The notes beneath the pieces were generated by a model that was not told the DNA's origin, made no database searches, and saw nothing but the letters and a program-made list of their open reading frames with translations. This document shows positions 7,724 to 17,450 of a DNA stretch of 52,240 nucleotides, piece after piece. Origin of the DNA: Muribaculaceae bacterium. Its GTDB lineage: Bacteria; Bacteroidota; Bacteroidia; Bacteroidales; Muribaculaceae. How positions within the stretch are numbered: the stretch's first letter is position 1; the number at the start of each line of letters is the position of its first letter. Position numbers and translations under genes: made by a program. The DNA is taken from the NCBI GenBank assembly GCA_022510385.1, contig JAFLTQ010000021.1, positions 1 through 52,240 on the forward strand. The letters run 5' to 3'.

Positions 7724-10477
7724 ATGTCAGAAGATATCAACGACCTTAATCCGGGCCACCTTTCATCAGATTTCAATCCGGATGCGAATGCCAAGAAAAC
7801 AGCATTGAACGGAATGTTTCGTGATTGGTTTCTGGAATATGCCAGCTACGTAATCCTGGAACGGGCGGTCCCTCATATTGAAGATGGATTAAAACCTGTG
7901 CAACGCCGCATTCTTCATTCAATGCAAACCCTCGACGACGGCAGATTCAATAAGGTCGCTAATATTGTCGGCAACACAATGCAATACCACCCGCATGGAG
8001 ATGCCTCTATCAAAGATGCTCTCGTGCAGCTTGGTCAAAAGGAACTTCTTGTAGACACGCAAGGTAACTGGGGAAATATTTTCACGGGTGATGATGCCGC
8101 TGCTGCCCGTTATATTGAGGCAAGACTCTCCGCTTTTGCTCTTGAAACCCTATTTAACCCTAAAATAACCGAATGGACTCCCTCTTACGATGGTAGAAAC
8201 CGGGAGCCCGTGACACTGCCGGTAAAATTCCCCCTTCTTCTCTCTCAAGGGGTTGAAGGGATTGCCGTAGGGCTCTCTTCTAAGATTCTTCCACATAATT
8301 TTAATGAGATAATCGATGCTGCCATCGCTTATCTTCATAATGAAGAATTTTCCCTTCTCCCTGATTTTCAGACCGGCGGATTGCTTGATGCTTCTCGATA
8401 TAATGATGGAGCTCGTGGCGGCAACGTCAAGGTAAGAGCCAAAATCGAGAAAATCGACAACAAAACTTTGGCTATCACCGAAATTCCTTTCGGTAAAAAC
8501 ACGGGAGACATAATAGATTCCATCATTAAGGCGATGGAAAAAGGGAAAATAAAAATCAGAAAAGTAGATGACAACACCTCTGCCAATGCTCAGATTTTAG
8601 TGCATCTGCAGCCGGGCACATCATCCGACAAAGCTATTGATGCCCTCTATGCTTTCACAGATTGTGAAGTCAGCATTTCTCCAAATTGTTGCGTGATTGT
8701 CGACAAAAAGCCGCAATTCCTTTCCGTCAGCCATCTTCTGAAATATTCAGTTGACCGCACTCAATATCTTCTGAAACAAGAGCTGGAAATAAAATTAAAC
8801 GAAACTAAAGAAACACGACTCAATCTTTCTTTGGAGAAAATCTTTATCACAGAAAGAATGTATAAGGATAAAGAGGTGGAACAGGCTGAATCTATGGAGG
8901 AAGCTGTAAGTCATCTTAAGAAAAGATTTGAGCCGTTCGTTTCATCTTTCTATAGACCTCTCACCGATGATGACCTTATTCATCTGTGGGAAATAAAAAT
9001 GGGACGTATCCTTAAGTTCAATGCCGATAAAGCTGATAAGAGAATCGCCGATCTGCAGGTAGAAATAGAAAAAATCAATGATAATATACAACACATTGTT
9101 GAATTCACCATAGATTGGTATCGACACCTAAAAGAAAAATATGGAGAGAATTTCCCTCGTAAAACTGTCATACGTGGTTTCGACTCTATTCAGGCTGCAA
9201 AAGTTGCTGAGGCAAATAAACGTCTTTATTTTGATAAAAACGGAGGTTTCTTAGGCACCTCTCTTAAGGATAATGAGTTCCTTTTCTCTTGTTCCGACAT
9301 AGATGATATCCTCATAATTTATAAAGATGGCACTTATAAACTTGTGAAAGTGCAAGATAAACTTTATGTAGGGAAAAAGATAATTCATATAGGGCTCTTC
9401 AAGAAAGGTGATAAGCGTACAATATATAATGTCATATATCGCCACGGGAAACCGGGCACTCTTGATGAAGAGGGGAAACCCTTGGGTTATTCTTATAAGA
9501 AACGGTTCTTTATCACCGGTTTAACTCGAGAAAAAGAATATAATCTCACTAAAGGAGCAGCAGATTCCCGAGTGGAATATCTTTCCTGTAATCCCAACGG
9601 AGAGGCAGAAATTGTAAAGGTAGATCTCAAGGATGAACCCAACGAAACCGGCAGACGCCCCAGAGTTAAGGATGTGTTAGTGGATTTCTCCGAGCTTGAT
9701 ATAAAAGGAAAGGATTCATTAGGAAACCTGGTGACAAAATATCAGGTTGCCAATGTCAAGCTGCTTGAAAAGGGTTCCAGCACCCTCGGAGGGCGTGAAG
9801 TATGGTTTGACAGAGATGTACTCCGCTTAAACTACGACGGTAGAGGAGAAAAAATCGGCATCTTCCAGGGAGACGATCTCGTACTTGTCGTAACTAAAGA
9901 GGGTGAATTCTATACCACATCTTATGCAGATACCAACCATTATGATGACAATATTTTGATAATTGAAAAATTCGATCCGCATAAGGTTTGGACTCTCGCT
10001 CTTTATGATGCGTCATTGCATTATCCCTACATAAAAAGATTCAATTTTGAACCCTCTGTAAAGGCCCAAAGATTTGTCGGGAATGAACCGGAATCAAAAA
10101 TCATGTTGCTTACGGACACTCCCTTCCCACGTATTGAAGTTTCTTTTGCAGGTGCCGATGCAGTTCGTCCTCCATTGGAGATAGAGGCCGATGAGTTTAT
10201 TGCCGTTAAAGGTTTTAAGGCTAAAGGGAAGAGAATTTCAAACTACAATATTGCTGAAATCAAGGAATTGGAACCCACAAAATTCCCCGAACCGGCTAAG
10301 GAAGAGACAGTCGTGAAAGTGGAAGAAGATTCGGAATTGGAGGAGGAAATTCCGGAGGACCACAGTCCGAAAATTGTACAAGGAGAATTGTTCAATTTTA
10401 ACGACTCGGAAGATTCTCTGCAGAATGACAATGAAGATTCGACCCGGAATGACAATGATGCAGAGAGTCAAATTTAA
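7724..10477 (+). CDS. parC: DNA topoisomerase IV (type IIA) subunit A
   Basis: Breakage-reunion subunit of a type IIA topoisomerase that decatenates daughter chromosomes. The N-terminal half has DGLKPVQRRILHSM, the quinolone-region motif QYHPHGDASIKDALV (88-102) and the active-site tyrosine Y130 in AAARYIEARLS. The 917-aa length and the divergent beta-pinwheel C-terminal region, without the GyrA-box, fit the Bacteroidetes ParC group rather than GyrA. The last ~60 residues are acidic and low-complexity, with a repeated NDNEDSxRND-type tail. The usual partner parE is not in this window. A DUF3316-like gene begins 17 nt after the stop. Confidence 0.92.
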   Translation: MSEDINDLNPGHLSSDFNPDANAKKTALNGMFRDWFLEYASYVILERAVPHIEDGLKPVQRRILHSMQTLDDGRFNKVANIVGNTMQYHPHGDASIKDALVQLGQKELLVDTQGNWGNIFTGDDAAAARYIEARLSAFALETLFNPKITEWTPSYDGRNREPVTLPVKFPLLLSQGVEGIAVGLSSKILPHNFNEIIDAAIAYLHNEEFSLLPDFQTGGLLDASRYNDGARGGNVKVRAKIEKIDNKTLAITEIPFGKNTGDIIDSIIKAMEKGKIKIRKVDDNTSANAQILVHLQPGTSSDKAIDALYAFTDCEVSISPNCCVIVDKKPQFLSVSHLLKYSVDRTQYLLKQELEIKLNETKETRLNLSLEKIFITERMYKDKEVEQAESMEEAVSHLKKRFEPFVSSFYRPLTDDDLIHLWEIKMGRILKFNADKADKRIADLQVEIEKINDNIQHIVEFTIDWYRHLKEKYGENFPRKTVIRGFDSIQAAKVAEANKRLYFDKNGGFLGTSLKDNEFLFSCSDIDDILIIYKDGTYKLVKVQDKLYVGKKIIHIGLFKKGDKRTIYNVIYRHGKPGTLDEEGKPLGYSYKKRFFITGLTREKEYNLTKGAADSRVEYLSCNPNGEAEIVKVDLKDEPNETGRRPRVKDVLVDFSELDIKGKDSLGNLVTKYQVANVKLLEKGSSTLGGREVWFDRDVLRLNYDGRGEKIGIFQGDDLVLVVTKEGEFYTTSYADTNHYDDNILIIEKFDPHKVWTLALYDASLHYPYIKRFNFEPSVKAQRFVGNEPESKIMLLTDTPFPRIEVSFAGADAVRPPLEIEADEFIAVKGFKAKGKRISNYNIAEIKELEPTKFPEPAKEETVVKVEEDSELEEEIPEDHSPKIVQGELFNFNDSEDSLQNDNEDSTRNDNDAESQI

Positions 10478-10494
10478 TCCGACAATTTAAGTCT

Positions 10495-11346
10495 ATGAAT
10501 CACTTGCAATCTAAGGCCAGAATTTCCTTTTTGACTTTTTTGATATTTATCAGTCTGCCTCTTTTCTCTCAGATTGAAAGCAAGGAAAATCAAGACCGGC
10601 CGGTGACAGGATATTATTCATTAGAAATGGGGAGAACTACTGTAAGGGCTTCCTACTTATCACCACTCACCTACTCCGGCACATCTTATGGCATTAGCGG
10701 AAACTGGAGTAAAGCACTGCCATTTTGTCCCGAAAATGCCATCATGAATTTTGATGGCTCCGGCGCTATGTCTTCGCTCCTTAATCCTGCAAAAACTGCT
10801 CAAATGATCGGCTTAATCGGAGAATTCTCCTGGTCGATGGAATGGAGAAAACGGCTTAATCATAATTTCCAGGTAACTGCCGGAGGAGGACCTTCCATCT
10901 CGGGTGGGGCCTATTATCTTATTCGCAACAGCAATAACCCGGTGGAGATCCTGGCTAATTTTTCTCTCCAAATAAATGCCTCTGCTTCCAAACATTTCAA
11001 GATAGGAAGGCTCCCTTTGCTCGTAACAGACAGGATTCGTATTCCTTTCATTGGTGTTTTCTTTTCCCCGGGCTACGGAGAAACTTATTATGAAATCTAT
11101 TTGGGAAACCATAAAGGGTTGGCTCATGCCGGTTGGTGGGGAAATAACTTCCGCCTTGATAATCTTCTCTCTGTGACTTTAGACTTTGGCAGGACAGCTA
11201 TGGAAATCGGATATCATTTGAATGTCTATAATCAATGGGCTAATAATCTTAACACCACCATTATATCCAATGCTTTTGTGATTGGAGTAATTCCCCACGG
11301 TATCGGATTAAAGAAAAGAAGCAGAGCTAATTATTCAATCTATTGA
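10495..11346 (+). CDS. DUF3316-like exported protein, function unknown
   Basis: 283 aa with a Sec signal peptide (FLTFLIFISLPLFSQ, cleavage after about residue 26). The mature part is rich in aromatic residues and glycine with alternating beta-strand patterns (VRASYLSPLTYSGTSYGISG, then GPSISGGAYYL), as in Bacteroidetes DUF3316 proteins, which look like small outer-membrane beta-barrels or periplasmic beta-rich proteins. The family name is my judgement from the conserved YLSPLTYSG start and overall layout; no enzymatic motif is visible. It lies 17 nt after parC and 41 nt before the S41 peptidase, so it is probably the middle of a three-gene run. Confidence 0.6.
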   Translation: MNHLQSKARISFLTFLIFISLPLFSQIESKENQDRPVTGYYSLEMGRTTVRASYLSPLTYSGTSYGISGNWSKALPFCPENAIMNFDGSGAMSSLLNPAKTAQMIGLIGEFSWSMEWRKRLNHNFQVTAGGGPSISGGAYYLIRNSNNPVEILANFSLQINASASKHFKIGRLPLLVTDRIRIPFIGVFFSPGYGETYYEIYLGNHKGLAHAGWWGNNFRLDNLLSVTLDFGRTAMEIGYHLNVYNQWANNLNTTIISNAFVIGVIPHGIGLKKRSRANYSIY

Positions 11347-11387
11347 AACCAACTTTCCCGTAAATTTCTAATTCAGTAAATGCCGGT

Positions 11388-12428
11388 ATGAAAAAGTTAT
11401 TACTCCTTATACTTATTCCACTCTTCTTTTCATCCTGCCATGATGAACCTTCTTATCAGAACACTTTGTATGGCAACTTTGATGCTCTCGCTGATATTAT
11501 CGACCGTCATTATTGCTTCTTCTCTGATAAAAATATAGATTGGAATGAGATAACTGAAAAATATCGTAAGGAGTTGAACGAAGAGACAACGGTGTTAGAA
11601 CTTTTTGTTATTTGTGCCCGGATGCTTGATGAGCTTCAGGATGGGCACGTTAATCTGTCTTCCAGATTCTCTACAAGTTATTACCGCAACTGGTGGAGCG
11701 AATATCCTCAAGATTTTAATCTGCGTACACTTGAAGAATATTATCTTGATTTCAATTGGTTTACGACCAGCGGCATAATGTATAAGCAGCTTCCCGGAGA
11801 AATAGCTTATATGTACTACCCTTCTTTCTCTTCTGTTATCAGTGAATCTTCTTTAGATTACATTTTTGCTATCCTTGCCAACAGTCGAGGTCTGATTATC
11901 GACATCAGAAATAACGGAGGTGGTATGTTGACTAATATAAACACTCTCTTGGGTCGCTTTATAGATAAAAAAATGATTGGGGGTTATATAATGCATAAGA
12001 CAGGACCGGGTCATGATGATTTTTCTGAACCTTATCCGGTGGAATACCAACCGGCGGCAGAAGGTCATATAAAATGGAATGGAGATATTGTGGTCCTTAC
12101 TAACCGATCATGTTTCTCAGCTGCCAATAGTTTTGTGGCTGTGATGAAGCAACTCCCAAACGTTAAGATTGTGGGGGCAAAAACAGGTGGAGGCGGGGGT
12201 ATGCCTTTCACATCGGAAATTCCTCTTGGCTGGAGCGTAAGGTTTTCTGCTTGCCCGATTCTTGATGCAGATAAAAATAATATAGAATATGGAATTGATC
12301 CAACTCCCGGTTGTGAAGTCCATGCCTCCGAAGAAGAGTTGTCCCAAGGTTATGATGCAATCCTGGAATATGCAATTTCCTTATTGAAAGATAATCCCCT
12401 TCCTTATCCTGATGAGGAAGAAGAATAG
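11388..12428 (+). CDS. S41-family (tail-specific/CtpA-like) peptidase lipoprotein
   Basis: 346 aa. A short lipoprotein signal (LLLILIPLFFSSC) places it in the envelope. The C-terminal half is a tail-specific protease core: LIIDIRNNGGGM (about 167-178), then TNRSCFSAANSF with the candidate nucleophilic serine in the SxxSxxN context, then VGAKTGGGGG and the substrate-pocket-like segment. No PDZ domain is recognisable between signal peptide and catalytic core, as in several Bacteroidetes S41 proteins. The family cleaves C-terminal peptides; the substrate is unknown. The gene ends at a strong bidirectional terminator. Confidence 0.85.
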   Translation: MKKLLLLILIPLFFSSCHDEPSYQNTLYGNFDALADIIDRHYCFFSDKNIDWNEITEKYRKELNEETTVLELFVICARMLDELQDGHVNLSSRFSTSYYRNWWSEYPQDFNLRTLEEYYLDFNWFTTSGIMYKQLPGEIAYMYYPSFSSVISESSLDYIFAILANSRGLIIDIRNNGGGMLTNINTLLGRFIDKKMIGGYIMHKTGPGHDDFSEPYPVEYQPAAEGHIKWNGDIVVLTNRSCFSAANSFVAVMKQLPNVKIVGAKTGGGGGMPFTSEIPLGWSVRFSACPILDADKNNIEYGIDPTPGCEVHASEEELSQGYDAILEYAISLLKDNPLPYPDEEEE

Positions 12429-12454
12429 TTTCCTGAAAAGACTGAGGACTTAAA

Positions 12455-12495
12455 AAAAGATGTTTGTATCCGGTCGAGGATACAAACATCTTTTA
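12455..12495. terminator. Bidirectional terminator between converging genes
   Basis: A 13-bp perfect stem (12458-12470 with 12477-12489), hexanucleotide loop GGTCGA, flanked by an A run on the left and a T run on the right. It serves the S41 gene on + and the zinc-ribbon gene on -. Confidence 0.88.
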
Positions 12496-12541
12496 TTTTT
12501 GGTAAGATTCTATTTTTTTCGAATATCCCGGTGGAAGCTCC

Positions 12542-13390
12542 TTAAGCTTCTGCTGCCGGCTCTTCGGTTTGAGCAGCTGCCTTAGCGGATTTCCTTCTTG
12601 TCGGTTTTGGCACAGCCTCTTTCACCGGCTCAGGAGTAAGGCCTACAAGAACTCCATCAACCATTATACGTCCGCAATATTCACAAACGATTACTTTTCT
12701 GTGCATCTTGATTTCCAATTGACGTTGAGGTGGAATTCTATTGAAACATCCTCCACAAGCATCTCTTTGCACAGTCACAATAGCCAATCCATTGCGTGCA
12801 TTTTTACGTATTCTCTTGAAGGCTGCAAGTGTGTAATCATCTATTTTTTGCTCAAGTTCTTTAACTTTTGCACGTATATTCTCCTCTTCCACGCGAGTTT
12901 CAGAAACTATTGCCTCAAGCTCTTTTTTCTTCTCTTCGAGGATATGACGGTTGTCGCTCAGGCCCTCTTTTGCTCTTTCGATTTCCTGAGTCTTAAGTTC
13001 CATCTTCTCTGTTGCCTCTCGGATATTCTTTTCAGCCAATTCTATTTCAAGACCTTCGAATTCCCTCTCTTTCTCTAAGAAAGTGTATTCGCGGTTGTTT
13101 CTTACATTATTTATTTGCTCATCATATTTCTCAATAGTTGCTTTTCTTTGAGCAATCTCTCCATTCTTCTTAGCAATGAAATCTTTTAGATTCTTTATCT
13201 CCTCTTGATATTTATCAAGGCGGGTTTGATATCTGACAATTTCATCTTCAAGGTCTTTCACCTCATTAGGAAGCTCTCCGCGAAGTGTTTTGATTCTATC
13301 GATTTCTGATAGATAGGTCTGCAATTGGAAAAGATTCTGGAGCCTCTCCTCAACGCTGCGTTCAATATCATTCTTTTTCTCAGTTGCCAT
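12542..13390 (-). CDS. C4-type zinc-ribbon coiled-coil protein (DUF164/zf-RING_7 type)
   Basis: 282 aa. Residues about 20-185 form a long coiled coil rich in E, K, R and L. Then comes a zinc ribbon with two CxxC knuckles (C212/C215 in ACGGCF and C236/C239 in CEYCGR). A Lys/Ala/Pro-rich tail ends the protein. This architecture is the Bacteroidetes relative of the DUF164/CT398-like family, proposed to act in protein export or as a nucleic-acid-associated scaffold; function is not established. It lies directly downstream of the Nif3-like gene, an association that is common in Bacteroidetes. Confidence 0.85.
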   Translation of the reverse strand: MATEKKNDIERSVEERLQNLFQLQTYLSEIDRIKTLRGELPNEVKDLEDEIVRYQTRLDKYQEEIKNLKDFIAKKNGEIAQRKATIEKYDEQINNVRNNREYTFLEKEREFEGLEIELAEKNIREATEKMELKTQEIERAKEGLSDNRHILEEKKKELEAIVSETRVEEENIRAKVKELEQKIDDYTLAAFKRIRKNARNGLAIVTVQRDACGGCFNRIPPQRQLEIKMHRKVIVCEYCGRIMVDGVLVGLTPEPVKEAVPKPTRRKSAKAAAQTEEPAAEA

Positions 13391-13483
13391 TATAATTTAT
13401 GGTTTGTAGGTTTCTTTTTTCTATTTATGTTTTAATATTTGCGCCTTAATCGCTTTACATATCTTGGTTTCTTCGATGCTTTA

Positions 13484-14266
13484 TTATAACACCTTTACAG
13501 GATTCGATTCTGAAAGAGAAGTATAGACCGGCAAATCTTCATAACGGTCTCTGATCACCCGACAAAGAATTTCCCTTGAGCATAGCTCGCTTTCATAATG
13601 TCCGATATCCACTATAATAATTTCAGATCCGTAAGAAGTGAAGTCATGATATTTCACGTCACCTGTAACCAAAATATCAGCTTTAGCTTTTATAGCCGCA
13701 CCTATGAGCGATGAACCGGAACCTCCGCAAACCGCCACTCTTCTGACTACCACAGAAGGACTCTGGGCTGAATATTTTAGGGCAGCGACCTTAAAAGTTT
13801 CTTTAACTTTTCTCAAGAACTCTATCTTTGGGAGTGGAGTAATGTCTCCCACGACCCCAAGCCCTGCACGCGGGTCTCGTTCTGATGGTTCCAAAACCTC
13901 CAGTCTTTTTATATCAAGACGTGCTGCTATCTCATGGCTCACTCCATCCCATACAGAATCAAGATTTGTGTGGGCAGAATAAACAGCTATATTGCTTTTC
14001 AAGGCATCTATAACAAGCTTTTGGGTCATGTCCGCCCCTGTCAATGATTTCAATCCCCTGAAAATTAAGGGATGATGGGATACTATAAGATTACATTCCC
14101 GGTCCCTCGCCTCTTTCAATATATCTTCATTGACATCAAGACACAGCAAGATTGCCGACACTTCCATCTCAGGATCCCCGACTTGCATACCGGCATTGTC
14201 ATACGACTCCTGAAGAGATACTGGCGCAAATTCCTCTATAGTTGCTGCTATGTCTTTAACCTTCAT
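13484..14266 (-). CDS. Nif3-like dinuclear metal-centre protein
   Basis: NIF3/YbgI/YqfO family. It has LIVSHHPLIFRG with metal-ligand histidines H64/H65, the conserved YSAHTNLD segment, and a C-terminal VDIGHYESE metal-binding motif. The 260-aa length corresponds to the short form without the PII-like insertion that many Gram-positive and Bacteroidetes homologues have. Members form toroidal hexamers with two metals per subunit; the substrate is uncertain (GTP cyclohydrolase-type annotation is not well supported). The start ATG overlaps the aspS stop by one base (TAATG), indicating translational coupling. Confidence 0.88.
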   Translation of the reverse strand: MKVKDIAATIEEFAPVSLQESYDNAGMQVGDPEMEVSAILLCLDVNEDILKEARDRECNLIVSHHPLIFRGLKSLTGADMTQKLVIDALKSNIAVYSAHTNLDSVWDGVSHEIAARLDIKRLEVLEPSERDPRAGLGVVGDITPLPKIEFLRKVKETFKVAALKYSAQSPSVVVRRVAVCGGSGSSLIGAAIKAKADILVTGDVKYHDFTSYGSEIIIVDIGHYESELCSREILCRVIRDRYEDLPVYTSLSESNPVKVL

Positions 14267-16023
14267 TAGTGAAGTATCGGTTTTATTTCAAGTTTTAGCT
14301 CATCAAGTTGTGCCGGATCCAATGGTGACGGAGACTCATTCATGACATCTCTTCCTGAATTATTTTTGGGGAAAGCTATCACATCCCGTATTGAATCCAA
14401 GCCTGCAAGTATTGATACAAAACGGTCGAATCCCAAGGCAAGACCGCCATGAGGCGGAGCTCCATACCTAAAGGCATCCATTAAGAAACCAAATTGTTCC
14501 TTTGCCTTCTCCGGCGTGAATCCAAGCAATTCAAACATTTCATTCTGCAACTCCGGATCATGAATTCTAATTGAACCTCCTCCAAGTTCATTTCCATTCA
14601 CAACAATGTCATAGGCTGTGGCCCTTACGTTTCCTGTGTCGCTTTTTAATTTCGGGATATCATCCGGATTTGGCGAGGTAAAAGGATGATGCATGGCGTA
14701 ATACCTTTGAGTCTCCTCATCCCATTCAAAGAGGGGGAAATCTATCACCCATAACGGAGCGAATACATTTTTATCTCTAAGGCCAAGTCTGTTGCCCATT
14801 TCAAGACGCAATTCCGACATCTGTTTGCGAGTCTTCATTGCATCGCCGGTCATAACAAGAATCAAATCACCCGGCACGGCGCCCATTCTGTCTACCCATT
14901 CTTTAAGTTGGGTATCCGTATAAAATTTACCTACAGAACTCTTGATCGAGCCGTCAGATTCCACCTTCAACCAGATAAGGCCCTTGGCTCCAACCTGTGG
15001 ACGTTTCACAAACTCTGTCAATTCATCTATCTGTTTGCGTGAATAAGATGCACATCCCGGAACTCTTATTCCTATTGTTAGTTCTGCATCATCAACTACT
15101 GAGAATCCTTTCCCTTGGGCAAGATCTGTAAGATCCACGAATTCCATCCCGAACCGGATATCGGGCTTGTCGCTTCCATATTTTTCCATCGCCTCTTTCC
15201 ACGTCATTCGAGGGAAAGGCTCTGTGAAATCTATATCCTTTACATACTTGAAGATATGCTTCACCAATCCTTCAAACATATCTATTACATCCTCCTGCCT
15301 CACGAAACTCATCTCGCAGTCTATTTGAGTAAACTCCGGCTGGCGGTCGGCACGAAGGTCTTCATCCCTGAAACATTTCGCTATTTGGAAATAGCGGTCA
15401 AAACCGCTCACCATCAGCAACTGCTTGAACAGCTGCGGACTTTGCGGCAAAGCATAAAATTCACCCGGATTCATCCGCGAAGGAACCACGAAATCTCTGG
15501 CTCCCTCCGGGGTTGATTTCACCAATATAGGCGTCTCTATTTCCAGGAATCCATTTGCGTCAAGATATCTGCGGATCTCGAAGGCCATCTTATGGCGCAA
15601 CTCAAGATTCTTTTTTACAGAAGGACGTCTTAAGTCCAGATAACGGTATTTCATCCTCAGATCATCCCCCCCGTCAGTATTATCTTCTATTGTGAAAGGA
15701 GGAATTTCACTCTTATTCAAGACCTTTAAATCCTCTGCTATGATTTCTATATCTCCTGTCGGCAGATTCGGATTTTTATTTTCTCTCTCTGCAACTTCTC
15801 CTGTTATTTCCACCACATACTCTCTACCTAAAGTATTGGCTGCCTGGAAAAGCTCAGGATTGATTGACGAATTGAAAACAACTTGGGTGACTCCATATCT
15901 GTCGCGTAAATCCAGAAAAGTCATCCCTCCCATCTTACGGTTTTTCTGTACCCATCCGGCCAAGGTGACTTTCTTTCCTTTATCTTCAAGCCGCAGCTCT
16001 CCGCATGTCCTGTCTCGATACAT
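14266..16023 (-). CDS. aspS: Aspartyl-tRNA synthetase
   Basis: Class IIb synthetase charging tRNA-Asp. 585 aa, the bacterial-type length with the GAD insertion. Visible are the N-terminal OB-fold anticodon-binding domain ([18 protein letters not shown]), class II motif 2 ([18 protein letters not shown]) and motif 3 ([10 protein letters not shown]). The ATG at 16023 sits 27 nt upstream of a -7-like element read on the minus strand (CAAAATTA at 16050-16057 as written on +), although no good -33 box is present. First gene of the aspS - nif3 - zinc-ribbon unit. Confidence 0.96.
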   Translation of the reverse strand: MYRDRTCGELRLEDKGKKVTLAGWVQKNRKMGGMTFLDLRDRYGVTQVVFNSSINPELFQAANTLGREYVVEITGEVAERENKNPNLPTGDIEIIAEDLKVLNKSEIPPFTIEDNTDGGDDLRMKYRYLDLRRPSVKKNLELRHKMAFEIRRYLDANGFLEIETPILVKSTPEGARDFVVPSRMNPGEFYALPQSPQLFKQLLMVSGFDRYFQIAKCFRDEDLRADRQPEFTQIDCEMSFVRQEDVIDMFEGLVKHIFKYVKDIDFTEPFPRMTWKEAMEKYGSDKPDIRFGMEFVDLTDLAQGKGFSVVDDAELTIGIRVPGCASYSRKQIDELTEFVKRPQVGAKGLIWLKVESDGSIKSSVGKFYTDTQLKEWVDRMGAVPGDLILVMTGDAMKTRKQMSELRLEMGNRLGLRDKNVFAPLWVIDFPLFEWDEETQRYYAMHHPFTSPNPDDIPKLKSDTGNVRATAYDIVVNGNELGGGSIRIHDPELQNEMFELLGFTPEKAKEQFGFLMDAFRYGAPPHGGLALGFDRFVSILAGLDSIRDVIAFPKNNSGRDVMNESPSPLDPAQLDELKLEIKPILH

Positions 16024-16161
16024 GACGTCTCTTTATTTAGTTTAATATGCAAAATTAATGATAAATCGCCGATTAAAATTATTTTTCCTCACAAAAAGGT
16101 TGTTTTTATTAATCTATTTCCCCTCTTTTTTGTTTATAACATAGAAAGTTTAACTTATAAA

Positions 16162-16410
16162 ATGAATAAAATTATGAACGACGTATTAAACACTGAAGAG
16201 AGGAGAGAACTTCCTGATAGCATTTTCGGTTTGCCGGAAAGAAGAGAGTATCCAATGCCTGATGCCGCTCATGTCAGGGCTGCAGAAGCTTATTTCAGGT
16301 ATTGTCCTGAAGATTTAAAACCAAAACTCGCAAGGGCTATCCTTCGTTTTGCTAAAGAGTATGGCGTGGATGTTGAATCGCCTACCGTGCTTTCTTATGC
16401 TCAACAATAA
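16162..16410 (+). CDS. Small conserved-looking hypothetical protein (82 aa)
   Basis: 82 aa, no signal peptide or membrane segment. It contains LPDSIFGLPERREYPMPDAAH followed by a helical region with AEAYFRYCPED and LARAILRFAKEYGV. This 'F-LP-RR-YP-PD--H' pattern resembles the C-terminal or linker module seen in phage capsid-maturation-protease-like proteins (DUF6582 type), but here it stands alone with no phage gene nearby. Function unknown. It is 12 nt upstream of the 11-mer repeat protein and probably cotranscribed with it. An ATG at 16162 and a second at 16174 are both possible starts. I saw no clear promoter between it and divergent aspS. Confidence 0.7.
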   Translation: MNKIMNDVLNTEERRELPDSIFGLPERREYPMPDAAHVRAAEAYFRYCPEDLKPKLARAILRFAKEYGVDVESPTVLSYAQQ

Positions 16411-16422
16411 ATAGATTGAATT

Positions 16423-16806
16423 ATGAAAAAGAGGTATTTGATCATAGCTTTATTAGCAGTGCCTTTTTTCTCAGGCTTGACTCTTTCTGCACAAAATCCT
16501 GAGGCATCTAACGATGAGCCTCTCGTAGTGCAGGCTTATAATAAGGTTGCAGAAGGCACTGTGAATACTTATGATTCTGTGGCTGCCGGAACAGTAAATC
16601 TTTATAATCAAACGGCCACCGGAACTACCCGTGCATACAATAAGACTAAACAAGGAGTTGTTAAAGCCTCCGATTGCGTAGCTAACGGAACTGTCAAAAC
16701 TTATAACAAAGCCGCTAAAGGCGCCAAACATATCTATACTCAGACTAAGAATGGCGCTGAAGAAGCTTTTCAAAAAACCAAACACGTTTTCCGCAGAATT
16801 TTCTAA
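16423..16806 (+). CDS. Exported protein of seven 11-residue amphipathic repeats (synuclein-like periodicity)
   Basis: 127 aa: signal peptide (IIALLAVPFFSGLTLSA, cleaved near AQ at 23-24), a short acidic linker, then seven consecutive 11-residue units from residue 39 to 115, ending in an aromatic/basic tail (HVFRRIF). Units read like YNKVAEGTVNT, YDSVAAGTVNL, YNQTATGTTRA, YNKTKQGVVKA. The glycine, the preceding polar pair and the aromatic first position are conserved. An 11-residue period fits an 11/3 amphipathic helix that binds lipid surfaces, as in synucleins, apolipoproteins and LEA-like proteins. I recognise no named family. A periplasmic membrane-surface or stress role is inference. Confidence 0.75.
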   Translation: MKKRYLIIALLAVPFFSGLTLSAQNPEASNDEPLVVQAYNKVAEGTVNTYDSVAAGTVNLYNQTATGTTRAYNKTKQGVVKASDCVANGTVKTYNKAAKGAKHIYTQTKNGAEEAFQKTKHVFRRIF

Positions 16807-16838
16807 AAAACCTTTTTCAAAAGGGAAAATGATTCCTC

Positions 16839-16869
16839 TTTGCTCAGGTTGATTATTTTGTTAATTTTG
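16839..16869 (+). promoter_or_regulatory. Bacteroidetes-type promoter for the queF-C-D-E cluster
   Basis: TTTG (16839-16842), 19 nt, TAATTTTG (16862-16869), giving a start near 16876 and a leader of only about 30 nt before the queF GTG. A leader that short leaves no room for a preQ1 riboswitch. Confidence 0.75.
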
Positions 16870-16905
16870 CAATGTTAAACGAAAGTTTGATTAATTGAAA
16901 AATAA

Positions 16906-17373
16906 GTGAGAGACGAAAAAGAACTTGAAGGAATAACACTACTTGGGAATCAAGGAACAAATTATCCTTCTGATTATGATCCATCTCTGTTAGAGACTTT
17001 TATCAACAAACATCCGGAAAACGAATATGTCGTGACTCTCGACTGTCCGGAATTCACAACTTTATGTCCAAAGACAGGGCAACCTGACTTCGGACATATA
17101 GTTATTTCTTATATACCGAGAGAAAAAATGGTGGAAAGCAAAAGCTTGAAACTATATCTTTTCTCGTTTCGTAATCATGGCGACTTCCATGAGGATGTCG
17201 TCAATATAATTATGAAAGATTTGAAAAATCTTATGAATCCTCGATATATCGAGGTGAAAGGTTATTTCATGCCCCGGGGAGGCATATCAATTCACCCTTT
17301 CTCCAACTTTGGGGATGAACAACACGAAGAATTGGCCTTAAGACGCCGGGCTGAAATGCTGGGGTTTAAGTAA
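16906..17373 (+). CDS. queF: NADPH-dependent 7-cyano-7-deazaguanine (preQ0) reductase
   Basis: QueF reduces the nitrile of preQ0 to the aminomethyl of preQ1 in queuosine biosynthesis. The 155-aa product is the short unimodular (YkvM/Bacillus-type) form. Catalytic C54 in [10 protein letters not shown] and D61 are present, as are the QueF motif [16 protein letters not shown] (77-92) and the C-terminal [11 protein letters not shown]. The GTG at 16906 must be the start, because a TAA lies in frame immediately before it. It is the first gene of queF-queC-queD-queE and stands directly behind a consensus promoter. Confidence 0.95.
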   Translation: MRDEKELEGITLLGNQGTNYPSDYDPSLLETFINKHPENEYVVTLDCPEFTTLCPKTGQPDFGHIVISYIPREKMVESKSLKLYLFSFRNHGDFHEDVVNIIMKDLKNLMNPRYIEVKGYFMPRGGISIHPFSNFGDEQHEELALRRRAEMLGFK

Positions 17374-17450
17374 TCTACGAATTATCCCTTAAGGATTATT
17401 AAAAGTTCTGTAAATAAGATACTGTTTTCAACTGCTAATCTTCAAGAGCA

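Noticed and set aside
16807..16905. preQ1 riboswitch before queF
   Set aside because: No class I or II preQ1 core is visible, and the promoter leaves only about 30 nt of leader.
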